DNA from: Salminus brasiliensis
Taxonomy: Eukaryota; Chordata; Actinopteri; Characiformes; Bryconidae
Direction of reading: 5' to 3'
Length of the DNA: 64,000 nucleotides
Assembly (NCBI RefSeq): GCF_030463535.1
Contig: NC_132899.1
Coordinates: 15,409,490 to 15,473,489, forward strand
The translations under genes and the position numbers were made by a program. The notes beneath the pieces were generated by a model, which saw nothing but the letters and a program-made list of their open reading frames with translations, made no database searches and was not told the origin of the DNA. Of this stretch, positions 49,755 through 61,392 are shown piece by piece (positions within the stretch are counted from its first letter, which is position 1; each line of letters starts with the position of its first letter).

Positions 49755-52250
49755 AAAGTATTTCATGGTCATTATCTTCCTCATCATTATTATTAGTACA
49801 ATATAGGATAGGAATTATAGTAGCAATTATTATTTTATTATCCTTTAAGTTTTGCAATGCACATGAATTTGACATATGTATAACATGTGTTTTCCATTAA
49901 AAATGGCATATTTTGTGTGAATGTTGCGGAATTGGAAACAATGTCTTTCAGTTTTCCCACCTTACTATTCTGAAATTGTGAGATTGGTCTTTTTTAAAGA
50001 CATTTAAATGTAAATTGTAAATTCAGCTTCCTAGGAATGAACATCAGGTTCCAGATTTCATAGCAATTTTGCTTAAACTCCCTGTAAAATTACAGTAACT
50101 GTGTACAGTATGAGGCCCAGTGTTATTATGTGTGGTGTCGCATTGCTGTTGTAAATGCTGTAGTCTCCTGAAAATGGTTTTTAGGCTCTTAGTATTTTTC
50201 TAGTTTTATTAGTAATAATAACATCATCTACAATTTTGTGTTACATAGTTTATATTGTTGAGCATTGTCCAGCTCACTCCAAGCTCGCACTGATCTTAAC
50301 AGCCCGCTATTAGACCTCAACCCTCTGAGATTTCTAGCTGTGGTCTGACACTTTTGATACTGTACCTATAGCCGAGTGGAAGAATTTCCCTGTATTACTT
50401 TTATCTCAGCTGTTTGAGCTGTGTTTCCAGGGCCAGGTCGCAGGTTTGTGTTAACTGTCTTTGTAAAGCTGTTATGACTGCGCAGTCTGCCACTGAGCGT
50501 CATAGCGTAAACAAAAGGGATTTTTACTCTGAAGCCCTGGATGAGGGAGCAGCACTTTTACACTATGACAACAATCCAACACCAGACTGGGACACACTAA
50601 TACTCTCCCTAACCATCCATCAAGCAGAGGACACGTCAAATACTCCCCTTCTTTGGAGCCTTTCTCTCTCCCTTTCTTTCCCTGTTCTTCTCCTTTTCTC
50701 TTTCTGTGTGCGTTTGACATACAGTGGCAGGTCGATTGTGAAAAGTCTGCGACGACTAAGACTATAAAAACTCTCAGGCATTTTTAAAGCCAGAATGGGT
50801 TTAAAGCCTTAACGTGTTCTCTAGAAAACTGCCCTTAATGTTCAGCGACTTTTTATTATCCTGACCTTAAATAATCTAAAGTTCCTTTATCTTCCCTAAA
50901 CAGTAGATTGCGCGGATGCTTTGAATTGACTTTGTTTAATGTGTACATTATTTCCACATCACACAAGGGAGGCGTTGAGGCAGGATGTATGTTTTTATGT
51001 TAATTTTATGTTAATAGTATTTATTAAGACTTTGTACAAAGAAAAACAGCCTCAGGGAAAACACAAGAGCAATTACAGCACAGAGCACAGCCAAATTGCC
51101 ACAATACCACACTAAGGACTCTGAGACAAGAAGTGATGGAGGAAACAAAGGAACCAAAACAAACAAAAGCACATGGCTAAGAGACATGAAAGGGTGGAGC
51201 TAAGGCAGGGAATCCCTGACACCAAATGACACCAAAAGAGGGAGTCAAATAAAAGACAGAATAGTGTTCATGTAATAGGTTTTTAAAATCATACATATAT
51301 TTATATTAAGCAAATTCAGCACGTTTTTCCGTATGTGTGCCTAATAAGGAAGGGGTTACCCAGCCAGGGGAACCATTGGGTGCGATTTGTTCATTGTATT
51401 CCTATGTCCCAGCTTATTGTTCACTTATCAACCCCCTAAACAGCCTATGGCCCGCCGGTGGGACGAAAGTGTTATTGCAAACTTCTATTATCAAAGAATA
51501 TCCCTACCTGTAGTTACTGAATAATACACCTTAGTGTGTAATAAGCCTTTTTTTCATTAAGGGTCTATCACATGAGTAAAGAATGTGGACATTAAGCTTG
51601 AAGAGGTTAAAGCAGTTTGTTTTCTTTATGTTAATTAATACTGAACTGACTTGATTCATATCTGTACATAACTCAAATACAGCACATACACCCAAGGAAG
51701 GGCACCAGAGCACACCGCTGTTTCACTTGCTGGGAAACCGTAGCTGAGTGTGTCATGGGCTGTGTGCCTCTAAGGACTGTGAATCGAGGCCTAGATGAGG
51801 TTTGAAACCATCCAAACTATTTCACAGGAACTGGCCAGGATGCTTTGGTGGTCTTGGTCAAACGCCATGTCTGCCAGGGGCCTTGTCCTGCGTGGGCCGA
51901 CAAGAACCGTGTCGCCTTGCACTGGGGTGAGACCTCGAAGGGGCGTGTGACGACAGATTTACTCAGAGCGGCTCGCTGGTCAGGCTGTGCGGTCTCGCGG
52001 CCTGGCCACGGACACCAAGACGTACCTGTCAATGAGGTGTCACTGCACAACGGGCCTGGAGAGGCTTTCTTCTCCAGAAGAAAAGCCGTGGAAAAACTGA
52101 CTCAACACCTACACATCATCCGCAGCGTGCGAGCCCAGTCCCGCCCCTGCTATCCCGCCCAGGCAGTTATGGCGAGGCATTCCTTTGAGCTGAAACAAGG
52201 CGTTAATCCGTGATAACTTTTCCCCATGCCAACATGTGGGTGCACGTCTG
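49755..52250. other. Intergenic stretch
   Basis: No exon recognised. The 122-codon open frame at 51845-52213 lies in a GC-rich patch; it lacks a domain and splice context. That patch (about 51780-52220) may be regulatory. Confidence 0.35.
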
Positions 52251-52256
52251 TAGTCT

Positions 52257-52392
52257 GCTGCCTGCCTGCCTGCCTGGCTGGCTGGCCCTCGCTTGCCAGC
52301 CTGAATAACTCTAGCATAGCTGCAAGATTTAGGAGGTAATATCTACTGCGTGCAGAGGGGGTGGGTGGGAGGCTGGCTTGGGGGTGGGGTGG
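52257..52392. repeat. CCTG/GGCT tetranucleotide run and G-rich block
   Basis: 52257-52287 holds four GCCT units followed by GGCT units, a small inverted arrangement. 52357-52392 has five runs of three or more G on the plus strand. Confidence 0.7.
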
Positions 52393-52619
52393 ACAGCCTC
52401 AATAGGAGGCTATAAATCTGCTATTTCTATTATGATGGACACATGACTTAAAAAGCTTTGTGCCGGGCAGTCCTTGAACAGGCTTTTAATGTGGCTGAAC
52501 ACACTCGTGTGGCCCATGAGGTATGCTCAATTCCACTGAGGCACAATCGTACCGTTAGCTAGAGACTGCTGTGAAGTTTTAAAAAGTCTTTCAAACCCCA
52601 GGCCCTCTCTCTCTCTCTC

Positions 52620-52960
52620 TTCCACATACAGCCAGGATCTCAAAAGGATAATCAGAGACACATTTCCAATCTCAAGCATTTCCAAATAATCCCTCCGAGA
52701 GGCTGATTTTATGGCCTATAGATTGGCACATTAGCAGCAGTAATCAGAGACTTCCACTGTTCCTATTCTGGCACTTAAGATAATTATAGTTGACTCAGTG
52801 ACTTTTCCTATCACTTTCATCTCGGTTGCATTTGTTCTGACTCAGTGTATCAGATTCTCACACACCAGAGCTGACCTTCCACCATGGTCTGAACACAATA
52901 GTCACATTCTTATTTTGAAGCTCAGCTGTTTCCAAATAATCCCTGTCTAACCTGTGCTTT
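52620..52960. promoter_or_regulatory. Candidate enhancer with repeated bicoid-type homeodomain sites
   Basis: The 16-mer TTTCCAAATAATCCCT occurs at 52679-52694 and again at 52929-52944, exactly 250 bp apart. TAATCAGAGAC occurs at 52649-52659 and 52741-52751. TAATCC is the core bound by Otx/Pitx/Goosecoid-type factors. The block is unique sequence with no coding frame and sits 8 kb from noggin. Function is inference. Confidence 0.42.
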
Positions 52961-53041
52961 ACGATAGAGATTGAAGCAGCAGTGTGCTTCATGGACGTCA
53001 CCTGTTCGGCCCTTGCGGTGATGTTTTATCTGCTGAAAGAA

Positions 53042-53520
53042 CAGAGGTGGGTAGGAACTAGTTACACCAACTTTTCCAATGATATTACTTCTGACTTCTT
53101 TCTACTTCAGTTTAGTTGTGAGTAAAGTTATCTACTCTTCATTTGTTTCATTTTTGTAATAAATATTTTAGTTGTACTGTCTAAACTGCTCTGTGATTGG
53201 CCACACTGCTGAATTATGAGGTTTTATTTATGATTATTAAGTTTTAGAGCATCAAAAAAGGTGCATGAGCACCTAACCGACTTTAGGTGCTATACTGATA
53301 GATATGGAGTGTACTAAGGCATTGTGTACTGTGTACAATGTAGGAAGGCATTCGGCTGCTGCTGCTGCAGTTCTATACATGCTGCAGTTCTCCAGTAGTT
53401 TTTAATCTGTGACTTTTGTACTTTCACTCGAGTTGTTTGTAAGAAAGGTACTTTTACTTGAGTCACTGTTTCACTAAAATAACAATTCTTTTACTTGTGT
53501 ATTGGTTTAGCCCATCTCTG
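53042..53520. mobile_element. hAT-type non-autonomous element
   Basis: Begins CAGAGGTGGGTAGGAAC and ends CCCATCTCTG, imperfect terminal inverted repeats of the CAGAGGTG type used by Tol2-like hAT elements. Inside, acttttacttgagtcac and tgagtaaagttatctactc are the characteristic AGTA/TACT-rich body. No transposase. The flanking 8-bp duplication has decayed. Confidence 0.6.
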
Positions 53521-53524
53521 GCAA

Positions 53525-55150
53525 AAGCGCTGAGAGAGAATATTGGCTACTTGAGGTGGTTTTCAGACTCTAGTGATCAATCAAGTAAATTATTTTAGTG
53601 CAGGCTTTCATAACTGTGACCTTGTAAACGCCACATAAATGTGAGCGTAAGTGTATTAGGAAAGCTTTGAAAATGTGTGCCCAAAGCAGCATGTTTTCTT
53701 TTCCCACTAACTGTCTCTCATGTCTCTCTCAGCCAGTACATTTAAACCAGTTGAGTTATGCACGGTGATGTATCAGGTGGACAGAGAACTTTTATGCACT
53801 GGCTATGTAGCAAATTGAAGGTAGTGGGTCAAAAATGGCCAATTCTAGTTCTCTAGCCAATGCATTCTCTAATGATCCACTAGAGGGCACATTATCACTG
53901 GTATAGATGGCAAAAGTTGAAATTGTGTTCAGAAAACTGATGTTTATTGATGAGAACAGCATGGTTCATTAAAAGGTTTCTGGTTTTATGCATCATCAGC
54001 CTAAACTGGTTGTGAATCAGGGTGTAACTCATAGTTCATATGCATATTCATAAAACAGCTAGATTAAGATAAAGCCTGAAGATTGTGGTAATATTAGAAA
54101 TGGCCTCACTAAGACAATAATAGCACGATTGCGCTGTAATGCATTGTATAACAGTAACTGCAGGACTGTAATTTTCTTTTGACAAGTCTGAATTGCTCGC
54201 TCTGAGTATATGTGGAGGCATGTCAGAAGTGTCAGAAGGCTTTGAGGGTTAACATCACTCTAGTAAAAGCAGGTCTTGCAGTGGGACAAACCACAGAAAC
54301 GCAGCTCTAAAGGCGGAGCCCTCTGATTGGTGTTGTTGGCTGTGATACACTTGGGGATAAAAAAGGGATTCAAAAGATATATTATCTTTGAAATTTGGAT
54401 AAGTAATTGTTATACTGTCTCTATCCATCAAAAACATGACACATGTTTGTTTTGGAAACCGTACGACGCAGACTGGAGGTGCCAGTGTTCTTTACGACTA
54501 TCCACATCTTCCATTACTCTTCGGCACACACTGCAAAAGAGCACTGTCCCAGAATGTATAATCATAAGTTTGCATATACAGGCATTTTAGAGAGCGCTCT
54601 ATCATTCTTGTGGAAGCACCTCATTTTATACAATCATAGACAGACCTATAAACTTGCATTCCCTCACACATACTTACATACAGTACAGACAGGCAGATAT
54701 GCACACACACACGCACACACACACACACACATACAAAAGTGGCGCCACAGTCTGCTGGGTGCATTTATTATGGATCAGGCCTGCCAATACTTTCAACACC
54801 AGTCCAACCTCCCCTCAAACAGCTACAGGCCGATACGTGATGGATCTCACTTCTCTGCAGACGATCGATGCAGGACAGACGGTTCCCATGTCTCCTCTGC
54901 CAGTCCCGCCGTCCAACAGGCCTCACAATCCAACTCCTAAATTATCCCGCTGATGAAGTTGGACAGGGAATATAGCAAACCAAAGATTTTGAACCTTCAA
55001 ATGACAATTATAGTAGCATACGAGAGTTTGCCTTGAATGTTGTTGAATACATATGCTAATGCTAATTAGCTTGAAATAAAAGAAACTACATGAGCTCTTT
55101 ACAAACCCGTGGATCCCCTCATTTGATGCTTAGTAGATCTGAGCTGACGT
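53525..55150. other. Intergenic stretch
   Basis: Contains a short CA microsatellite (54701-54731). The open frame of 165 codons at 54443-54940 runs through it and has no recognisable domain. Confidence 0.4.
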
Positions 55151-55179
55151 TTGTACACAGACATTCAAAAAGCTGGACC

Positions 55180-55510
55180 CAAGAATCTCCATCTGACCTG
55201 GTCCATGAAAACAAGCGGGGGGAAAAAGATGAGTGTCCAAATGACAGTTGTGAGCATTGAAATGTACATTTTCCCTGGAATGTTATTAACTAAGCACATA
55301 ATCCTTCGCCTGCCAGTGCTATAGAAACGATCCTCCTAGTACACAGAGGAATAGGTGGAACAATGGCACACAGCCCACGCAGGCCTGGCCATTGGGAGAA
55401 AATTACAGGGGTGATGCTGCCAATTTCTGCTGCCATAAGCCAGGGAGAACAAAAGATGAAGCTTGCGGTTCGATTAAGCCGCAATTGACTTGAGCATTTG
55501 AAGGATTTCG
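55180..55510. promoter_or_regulatory. Candidate conserved non-coding element
   Basis: About 330 bp of unique, repeat-free, balanced sequence (ggtccatgaaaacaagc, ggaatgttattaactaag, cgattaagccgcaattgac) between AT-rich flanks. No coding frame. Regulatory role is inferred from texture and nearness to noggin. Confidence 0.35.
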
Positions 55511-55519
55511 GATTTACAC

Positions 55520-56440
55520 AGCATTTTTTTTTAAGTGTGGAAGCAGAGAGGAATTCTTGGGCTCAGTACAAGAGTGAATCTGGGTTTTACATATATCCCT
55601 TACTTATCACGCTTCTGATGAAAAATTATTATCCGCATAATCGATCTGACACGCAAAGAAAATTCAAACTGTTTTCTCTAACTGACTGATTGATGTTATT
55701 TCCTGTGGCAGTAACTAATACATGACTCTGATATGTCGGATGCCATACAACAATACTTACACCACGAGTTGTTTAAAATGTGCACTTTAAAAACACTCTT
55801 AAAAATAAAGGTGCAATGCTATGGGAAAAAATATATAACAAAAAATATTTTTGATCTATAACTTTACAACTGATGACTGTTTAGGGAATCATCAGAAGGG
55901 TGAAGAAAGAACATGCAAATAGTAAATAAGTTTTTTTTACTGTGTGCCCAAGCTAAGAACCGTTTGCAAAGAATTAAGTATTTCTAGACTCTTATAATGC
56001 CAACAGCCGAACCCAGCTCTTTTCTTTCTTTAGTCTGAGAATGTACAACACTGGCTCCAGTGAATGTTGCCTTTTGTGCTGTCTGCTACTTTTAGTAACC
56101 AGTAATTACAGTAAATATCTGAATCTGTAGGACATATCCTTTCTATTTGTCCTAGTACATTTGCCAAAGACATTTCTACGCAGACATTCCAGGCATCATC
56201 AAGTTTTGGAGACAATCAGTGTACCAAAGGCAGGTTCATCTCTGTCCTGGCTGTTATGAATCGCACGATTGTGCTTAAAGAAAACTGAAGTGTCCATTTT
56301 GGACAGTAAGGGTGACAGAATGATTGTCTGATACCTCTGCACGTCTACACGGAATTCATATTAAGATTTTTCCATGACTTGCAATGACATCTTGCTGAGC
56401 TACATCGTATGTGATATACTGTATTGTCTTCTGTAAGTGT
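55520..56440. other. Intergenic stretch, nothing recognised
   Basis: AT-rich unique sequence without exon or repeat signature. Confidence 0.4.
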
Positions 56441-56454
56441 GTTATATGATTAAC

Positions 56455-56700
56455 ACAGTGAGATTTTTTTCCTTACATGGTGCATAACAACAATACATTC
56501 TGTTCTCATAAAATGACAATGCTGAACAGTCAAACAGTGCAAAGTTGGATAGAGCTGTGTTTTGCTGGCAGTATTGTAGACATCATTCCTTATTTTCTTT
56601 GTTGGACCTTCTTTCTCTGCTGAATGTGGGTTTGACATTTATTTTGAGGTCAAGCTTTTGAATGTTGTCTTTTATCCTCCTTTGAATCTGAAAGAATAGA
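56455..56700. repeat. Local duplication, copy A
   Basis: Runs from agattttttt through catcattccttattttc and ctctgctgaatgtgggtttg to cctttgaatctgaaag. It matches copy B (57650-57895) over its whole length and copy C (58020-58215) over its second half, with many substitutions. Confidence 0.6.
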
Positions 56701-56734
56701 ATGAGAAGATCTATCTAGCGACCTACGTAGCTAG

Positions 56735-57093
56735 CACTATAGGTCCAAATGTTTGTGGACACTCCTTCTAATAATCAGATTCAGCTACTTTAAGTTGCAC
56801 CCATTGCTGACACAGATGTGCAAATGCACACACACAGCTTGTGTAGTCCCTGTAGAGAGTGAATTTGGGATAAGGTGGGGTGGTGATCATCCAACATCCT
56901 GACCTCACTAACGCTCTTGTGGCTTGCTGTAAAGATTGCACTCAAATCCTTACAGCAGTGCTCCAAAATCTAGTAGAAAGTCTTTCCTGGACAGTAGAGA
57001 CAGTTACTTCAACAAAAGCAGCATAAACATTTTTTAATACCCTTGAGAAAAAGCAATGAACAAGCAGGTGTCCCAATACTTGTCCATATAGTG
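56735..57093. mobile_element. Tc1-type MITE, complete copy
   Basis: About 359 bp between imperfect terminal inverted repeats of about 26 bp: CACTATAGGTCCAAATG at the left and, inverted, CACTATATGGACAAGTA at the right, followed by TA. No coding capacity. Other partial copies are at 7040-7163, 13470-13594 and 32001-32460. It lies between copies A and B of the local duplication. Confidence 0.68.
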
Positions 57094-57099
57094 TATCTG

Positions 57100-57645
57100 T
57101 TTACCAAATTATAACCCTACACATATTCTCCACCAATGGTGAGTTTGATCATTGACCATCATCATAACAACAAAGAACTCCCTGCCTCCTTAACACAGGC
57201 CAGCATGCATGAAGGTGTGTTTAAAGTCATAGTAAGTAAAGTCATAGAGAGACACACACACACATATAAATTACATATAGATATAGTCCATTCTAACAGA
57301 CTGGTACTGCATATGTTACATTCTATCAACCTACTGAAAACTGAACTAAATGTACAGTATGGAGGAAACAGTACTCATATATGTTAATGAAGTACCTCAT
57401 TAACGTCCATTGGCGCCAAGCACCTCTCTGCTGCACAGCATACGCTGCAAATTACTGAGATATACAAACAATTTCCCTTCAAGTACTGACAGAATGATAC
57501 GCTAAAAGAAACGTACAGAGCTGTTCTGCATAAATAACATGGAGTTTCTCTAAATGTGAAGAACAACTTATGCCACCCTATGGCTTATGCCGATGCATGT
57601 CTTTCCCTGACAACATCATTAACTGTCTTTAACTGTATATCTACG
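57100..57645. other. Intergenic stretch, nothing recognised
   Basis: Unique sequence between the MITE and copy B of the local duplication. No exon recognised. Confidence 0.4.
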
Positions 57646-57649
57646 CTAT

Positions 57650-57895
57650 AATTAAGATTTTTCCTCCACATGATGTTCAGACAATACTTTTCATTCTAAC
57701 AAAATAACAGTGTTGACAAATGAAAGTGTGCATAAGTGAATGCAGTACATGCTTTAATGGCAATATTGAACATCTCCTTCATCATTTCCTCTGCCTGACC
57801 AGCTGTATTTCTCCTCTGAATGCAGGTTTGACATTTATTTTTGCGGTGAAGCTTTAGCACTCTGTTCTTTATCCACAGCTGTCATTTTTTTCATT
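57650..57895. repeat. Local duplication, copy B
   Basis: Same order of segments as copy A: agatttttcctccacatg, catctccttcatcatttcc, ctcctctgaatgcaggtttg, acatttatttttgcggtg, ctgttctttatcc. Confidence 0.6.
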
Positions 57896-58019
57896 GACAT
57901 TTGTCCTTGGAACATCTTCATACCTCCCTATGACGCAAGTGCTGTGGTCCTGTGAGTTAGGTGCTACAAGCAGCTGAAAATCAACGCTATGTTTAAGAAC
58001 TATGCTCACCCTGACAGCA

Positions 58020-58215
58020 AAAGCAAACTCTCATTCCAGACTTGGCACAGATCATTTGTTTAAGAGGCATTTCATACAAATGTGAGCAGAGTAGCTTTGA
58101 AAGCACAAACACAGCATTGAATCGTCATAGTTCCTCACTTTGAGGGCCCTCTTTCTTTGATTGGCTTTTGCAATCTGTTCTTTTATCTTCTTTTGAATTG
58201 GAAAGACAGGAATCC
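58020..58215. repeat. Local duplication, copy C
   Basis: Matches the second half of copies A and B most clearly: cttttgcaatctgttctttt, atcttcttttgaattgg, aaagacagg. The first half is weakly similar. Confidence 0.45.
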
Positions 58216-58399
58216 AGTGTCAGTTTGGGCAGTGAGCAAACACATGAGTAACGGATTGCTTCTCTAATGTCTGCGCACTGACAAGATACATTGAATTTGG
58301 GAATTTACAAGTGGTACCCACATTCCAGTAGAAGGGATATTTGGACCAGTTACTAAGGAACAAACACCAGCAATGAGAACCCATTTTATTGCCAGGGCG

Positions 58400-58800
58400 T
58401 GGCTGAGAAAAGCCAATTTGAAAGTTTAAAGGCAGTGATTTTTACCGCTCTGGCATGGCGCGAGTGAAATTGTGGGTGGCCAAGCAAGCCCTCCTCGTGG
58501 CTGGGGTGCTGCGCCTGACACCTGATTGTTAGCAATCCTGGACAGATGCCAGTGCTTGGGTGGCATGCTGCAGTTTAATGATACAGAGCTTTCTCTTATT
58601 TCAGGAACAAGATGCTAAGAGTTCAGTTCTATCTGCGCTTCAGGATGAGGACCTAATGAGACGTTCGTCTAATTGGATTCATAACAGTATTTTAATTGAC
58701 AGATCAATATTAGAAGGTCAGTGGGGTGGGCGTGTTGGGAGATGGCCGTTCAGCAAGATGCTTGTTAAAGAAGCAGCAAGCTGAAGCTCTATGTGCTTGC
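58400..58800. promoter_or_regulatory. Candidate conserved non-coding element
   Basis: Unique, balanced sequence with CpG-containing and TAAT-containing parts (ggcatggcgcgagtgaaat, cgtctaattggattcataac, cagtattttaattgacag). The short open frame at 58560-58784 is not protein-like. About 2 kb from the 3' end of noggin. Confidence 0.33.
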
Positions 58801-58804
58801 TGGG

Positions 58805-60280
58805 TGGTCAGAAAGGAAGGACACTGCTGTTCTTCAGGCCGTACTCATCAGTTGCAATAAGCACTCCTCATTACGATCTCCAAGCAGGCCTATGCTAAAC
58901 TGATTTAGCATGTGTTTGGACAGAATAAGAATAACAATCATTTAAACATATATCTTGGGGTCCCAGAGCCAGCCTGGTGTGTTTGTTACCCATGTGACCA
59001 GAGCAAACCCCACCAGCAACCAGCATTTTTTCATCCCATCCACAAAGAGGGGCAGTGTTTCTCAGTCTGCATGGGGGAAATTTAAAGTCTGCCTTGGAAC
59101 CTGCAGTAGCTCATGTAACCTAGTCCCAAGCATGTTATGACTACCCTCTCAGACTACTAACAATATGTAAGACCTACAACAAATCAGTCAGCGGCCCAGG
59201 TTCATCACTTCTCAAACTGCATGGAAAAACGAGGCTTATCGTAGGCCCAATATTAGCTTTGAGTCTTAAATTGCTTTGATGCTAATCTCAAATAATTTCA
59301 GGGTGCTTCCTGAATAGAAATGGGCTTAAAGAATCCGTGGCAGTCGTCTTGCGGTTTGTCATATAAGAAGCTTTAAAGTTAATCGATAGAGAAAAGCACT
59401 TCAGTGCGTTCATTCTTCACCCAGGTCAAGTTGTTCTTTTCATGCCAATAGACTTTAGGCAGCAGACGGAGCGAGAATGTTTTTACATGTGATCATCCAT
59501 CCAGTATGTGTTTCAGGCGCCACGCAGATTAAATGAAAGAATCTGAAAATGAAGGTCTTTAACTTTTAATCCTTTTACAAAGACCCTTCAGACTGTCTGA
59601 GGACGGATGGCGTCTCTGAAAAAAAAAAAGAAGCCTAAGTTCACTGATCCTCTCCCTTTTGGGCGTGAAAATGAAAATCATCAGGCTCCAACTGTCCCTG
59701 ATTTCACATCATAAGTCCCATTTAGAAAGTCTGGCCTAACAGCAGCGTCTGACTGTACCACTCACTCTTGCCTTCAGCCATGACAACTTAACAGCCGCGC
59801 GCTAAATTAGTGCTTTTATATTAGCGGAAGACTCGCGAGAATCAGCGAGATTAGGACAAGGTTGTGTTTTTTTAAGTAAAATAAATTGAAAGGAAGGACA
59901 CTGGCTGTGCTGTGAAACAACAGAAAGGCTCACCTTTCCACACAGGAGGATGTGCACTACAAGGTACAAAATGGAGTGAAACGTGTGTTTTTTTTTTCTT
60001 GTGTCTTTCCCACATTGTGTGCATTCCCACTGGCTCCACTTCTCCCACACTACAGTTCCCACACCTTCAGAAGACACACAGACATCACAACGACGTGAAA
60101 CAAAGCAGAAATACAAGCCAAAAATGCCCTTTTAGTGGTTTTATTTCAAATGACTTTATACTACATGGAAATAAAGAATAAATAGACGTTTCTCTTAATT
60201 TACATGATGAATCACGAGTTAACACCGTTGTCCCCTTTTTCCATTCACAGCACAGCGAGCTGCAAACTGACACTGTTCTC
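58805..60280. other. Intergenic stretch on the 3' side of noggin
   Basis: No exon recognised; short A tract at 59619-59630. Sequence from 59280 to 59520 is unique and could be regulatory. Confidence 0.4.
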
Positions 60281-60286
60281 TATAGC

Positions 60287-60292
60287 TTTATT
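60287..60292 (-). terminator. Candidate noggin poly(A) signal
   Basis: TTTATT on the plus strand (AATAAA on the minus strand) about 400 bases beyond the noggin stop codon. A second copy lies at 60140-60145. Which one is used cannot be decided here. Confidence 0.35.
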
Positions 60293-60578
60293 TCATTTGA
60301 GGTCCATGAAAGTTAGATTATATATATATTTCATTTTTTCCGAATAATGGAAAAAACGTTCAGAAATTCCTTCAAATAAACGCACTTTAATGCGAAATGT
60401 TCTCATCATAAATACATTACAACCAAAGTATGCTCAGCAAATACAGTAGACGCTGGTTATACGTAATACTGACCTCTGTACGAGTTATAAAAAAATAATA
60501 ATATAATCAGAATCAAAATTATAAAAGGACACCACATATACATAGCATTTACATTCCTACACCGGACAGGACAGTGCA

Positions 60579-60588
<10 letters not shown>

Positions 60589-60656
<68 letters not shown>
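60589..60656. repeat. (GA)n microsatellite in the noggin 3' region
   Basis: A nearly pure GA tract of about 68 bp with two GG interruptions, ending 37 bp from the noggin stop codon. It would be a CU-rich stretch at the start of the noggin 3' UTR. Confidence 0.95.
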
Positions 60657-60658
<2 letters not shown>

Positions 60659-60693
60659 GGGCTTGAGTAGCTTTTGAATGCCTCTATAGGTCC

Positions 60694-61392
60694 TCAGGTG
60701 GGGCAGGAGCACTTGCACTCCGAGATGACGGGATACTGCACGGTGATCCACATGCACCGCAGCCCCCCCGCCTTGCGCGGCACGCAGCGCCATCGCAGGA
60801 GGGTGAAGTGCGCAGACTTGGCCGGTCTGCACACCATGCCCTCGGGCACCGAGCACGACCTCTTGCTCGCGCAGCTGCCCACCTTAACGTATCGCGGCCA
60901 GAAGCGGCTGCCCAGGTCCTGCCACGCGTACACCACCGGGCAGAACGTGTACGACCACAGCCATAGCTGCAGGCGCCGTCGCATCTTCTTGCTCGGCTTC
61001 TTCCAGCCGGGCAGCTCAAAGTCCAGAGTCCGGATGTCCCGGGGCATGGGGCCGGGGGGTCGAAGGCGTGACACGTCCGTATCCCCCCCAGCCGCTGCCT
61101 CCACCTCCTCTCCGCCGCCTCCGCCGCCCGTGCGCTTTTCCTCCGGCGCGGACACGGCCATGAAGTGCGCGTCGAAGTGCGCGCCCAGCAGCGCGCGCAG
61201 CTCCGTCTCGTTCAGGTCTCTCTCCTTGGGGTCCAGCACGGGGTCCGGGTTCTCCTTGAGCTCCACCACGGGCAGACTGTCGCTGGGGATGGGGCGGAGG
61301 AGGTAGTAGTGCTGGCACGCGCCTTCCTCTATCCGCGGGCCGAGGGAAAACAGCAGCACGCACAGGGACAGAAAGTGACGGGTGGTATCCAT
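60694..61392 (-). CDS. nog3: Noggin, secreted BMP antagonist (nog3-like paralogue)
   Basis: A single-exon gene of 232 codons, the length of human noggin. It encodes a secreted homodimeric cystine-knot protein that binds BMP ligands and blocks their receptor sites. Visible: hydrophobic signal (about 7-18), the N-terminal clip region ([12 protein letters not shown], 27-38), conserved [10 protein letters not shown] with an N-glycosylation site at Asn61, a Gly6/acidic low-complexity insert (89-105), a basic heparin-binding segment ([10 protein letters not shown], 131-140), and the C-terminal domain with all nine expected cysteines (151, 174, 180, 188, 203, 213, 226, 228, 230) ending SECKCSC. The start at 61392 is chosen because it opens directly onto the signal peptide and has A at -3 and G at +4; an in-frame ATG at 61491 would bury the signal behind a His-Thr microsatellite peptide. 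Noggin identity is certain; assignment to nog3 rather than nog1 rests on the divergent N-terminal half. Confidence 0.97.
   Translation of the reverse strand: MDTTRHFLSLCVLLFSLGPRIEEGACQHYYLLRPIPSDSLPVVELKENPDPVLDPKERDLNETELRALLGAHFDAHFMAVSAPEEKRTGGGGGGEEVEAAAGGDTDVSRLRPPGPMPRDIRTLDFELPGWKKPSKKMRRRLQLWLWSYTFCPVVYAWQDLGSRFWPRYVKVGSCASKRSCSVPEGMVCRPAKSAHFTLLRWRCVPRKAGGLRCMWITVQYPVISECKCSCPT

Noticed and set aside
51845..52213. 122-codon open frame in a GC-rich patch
   Set aside because: No family similarity, no splice context, composition follows local GC. More likely non-coding.
54443..54940. 165-codon open frame
   Set aside because: Runs through a CA microsatellite, has no domain and no splice or promoter support.
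60674..61306. 210-codon plus-strand open frame covering noggin
   Set aside because: It is the antisense of the GC-rich noggin exon. It is Arg/Ser/Pro-rich, has no domain, and is long only because GC-rich DNA has few stops.
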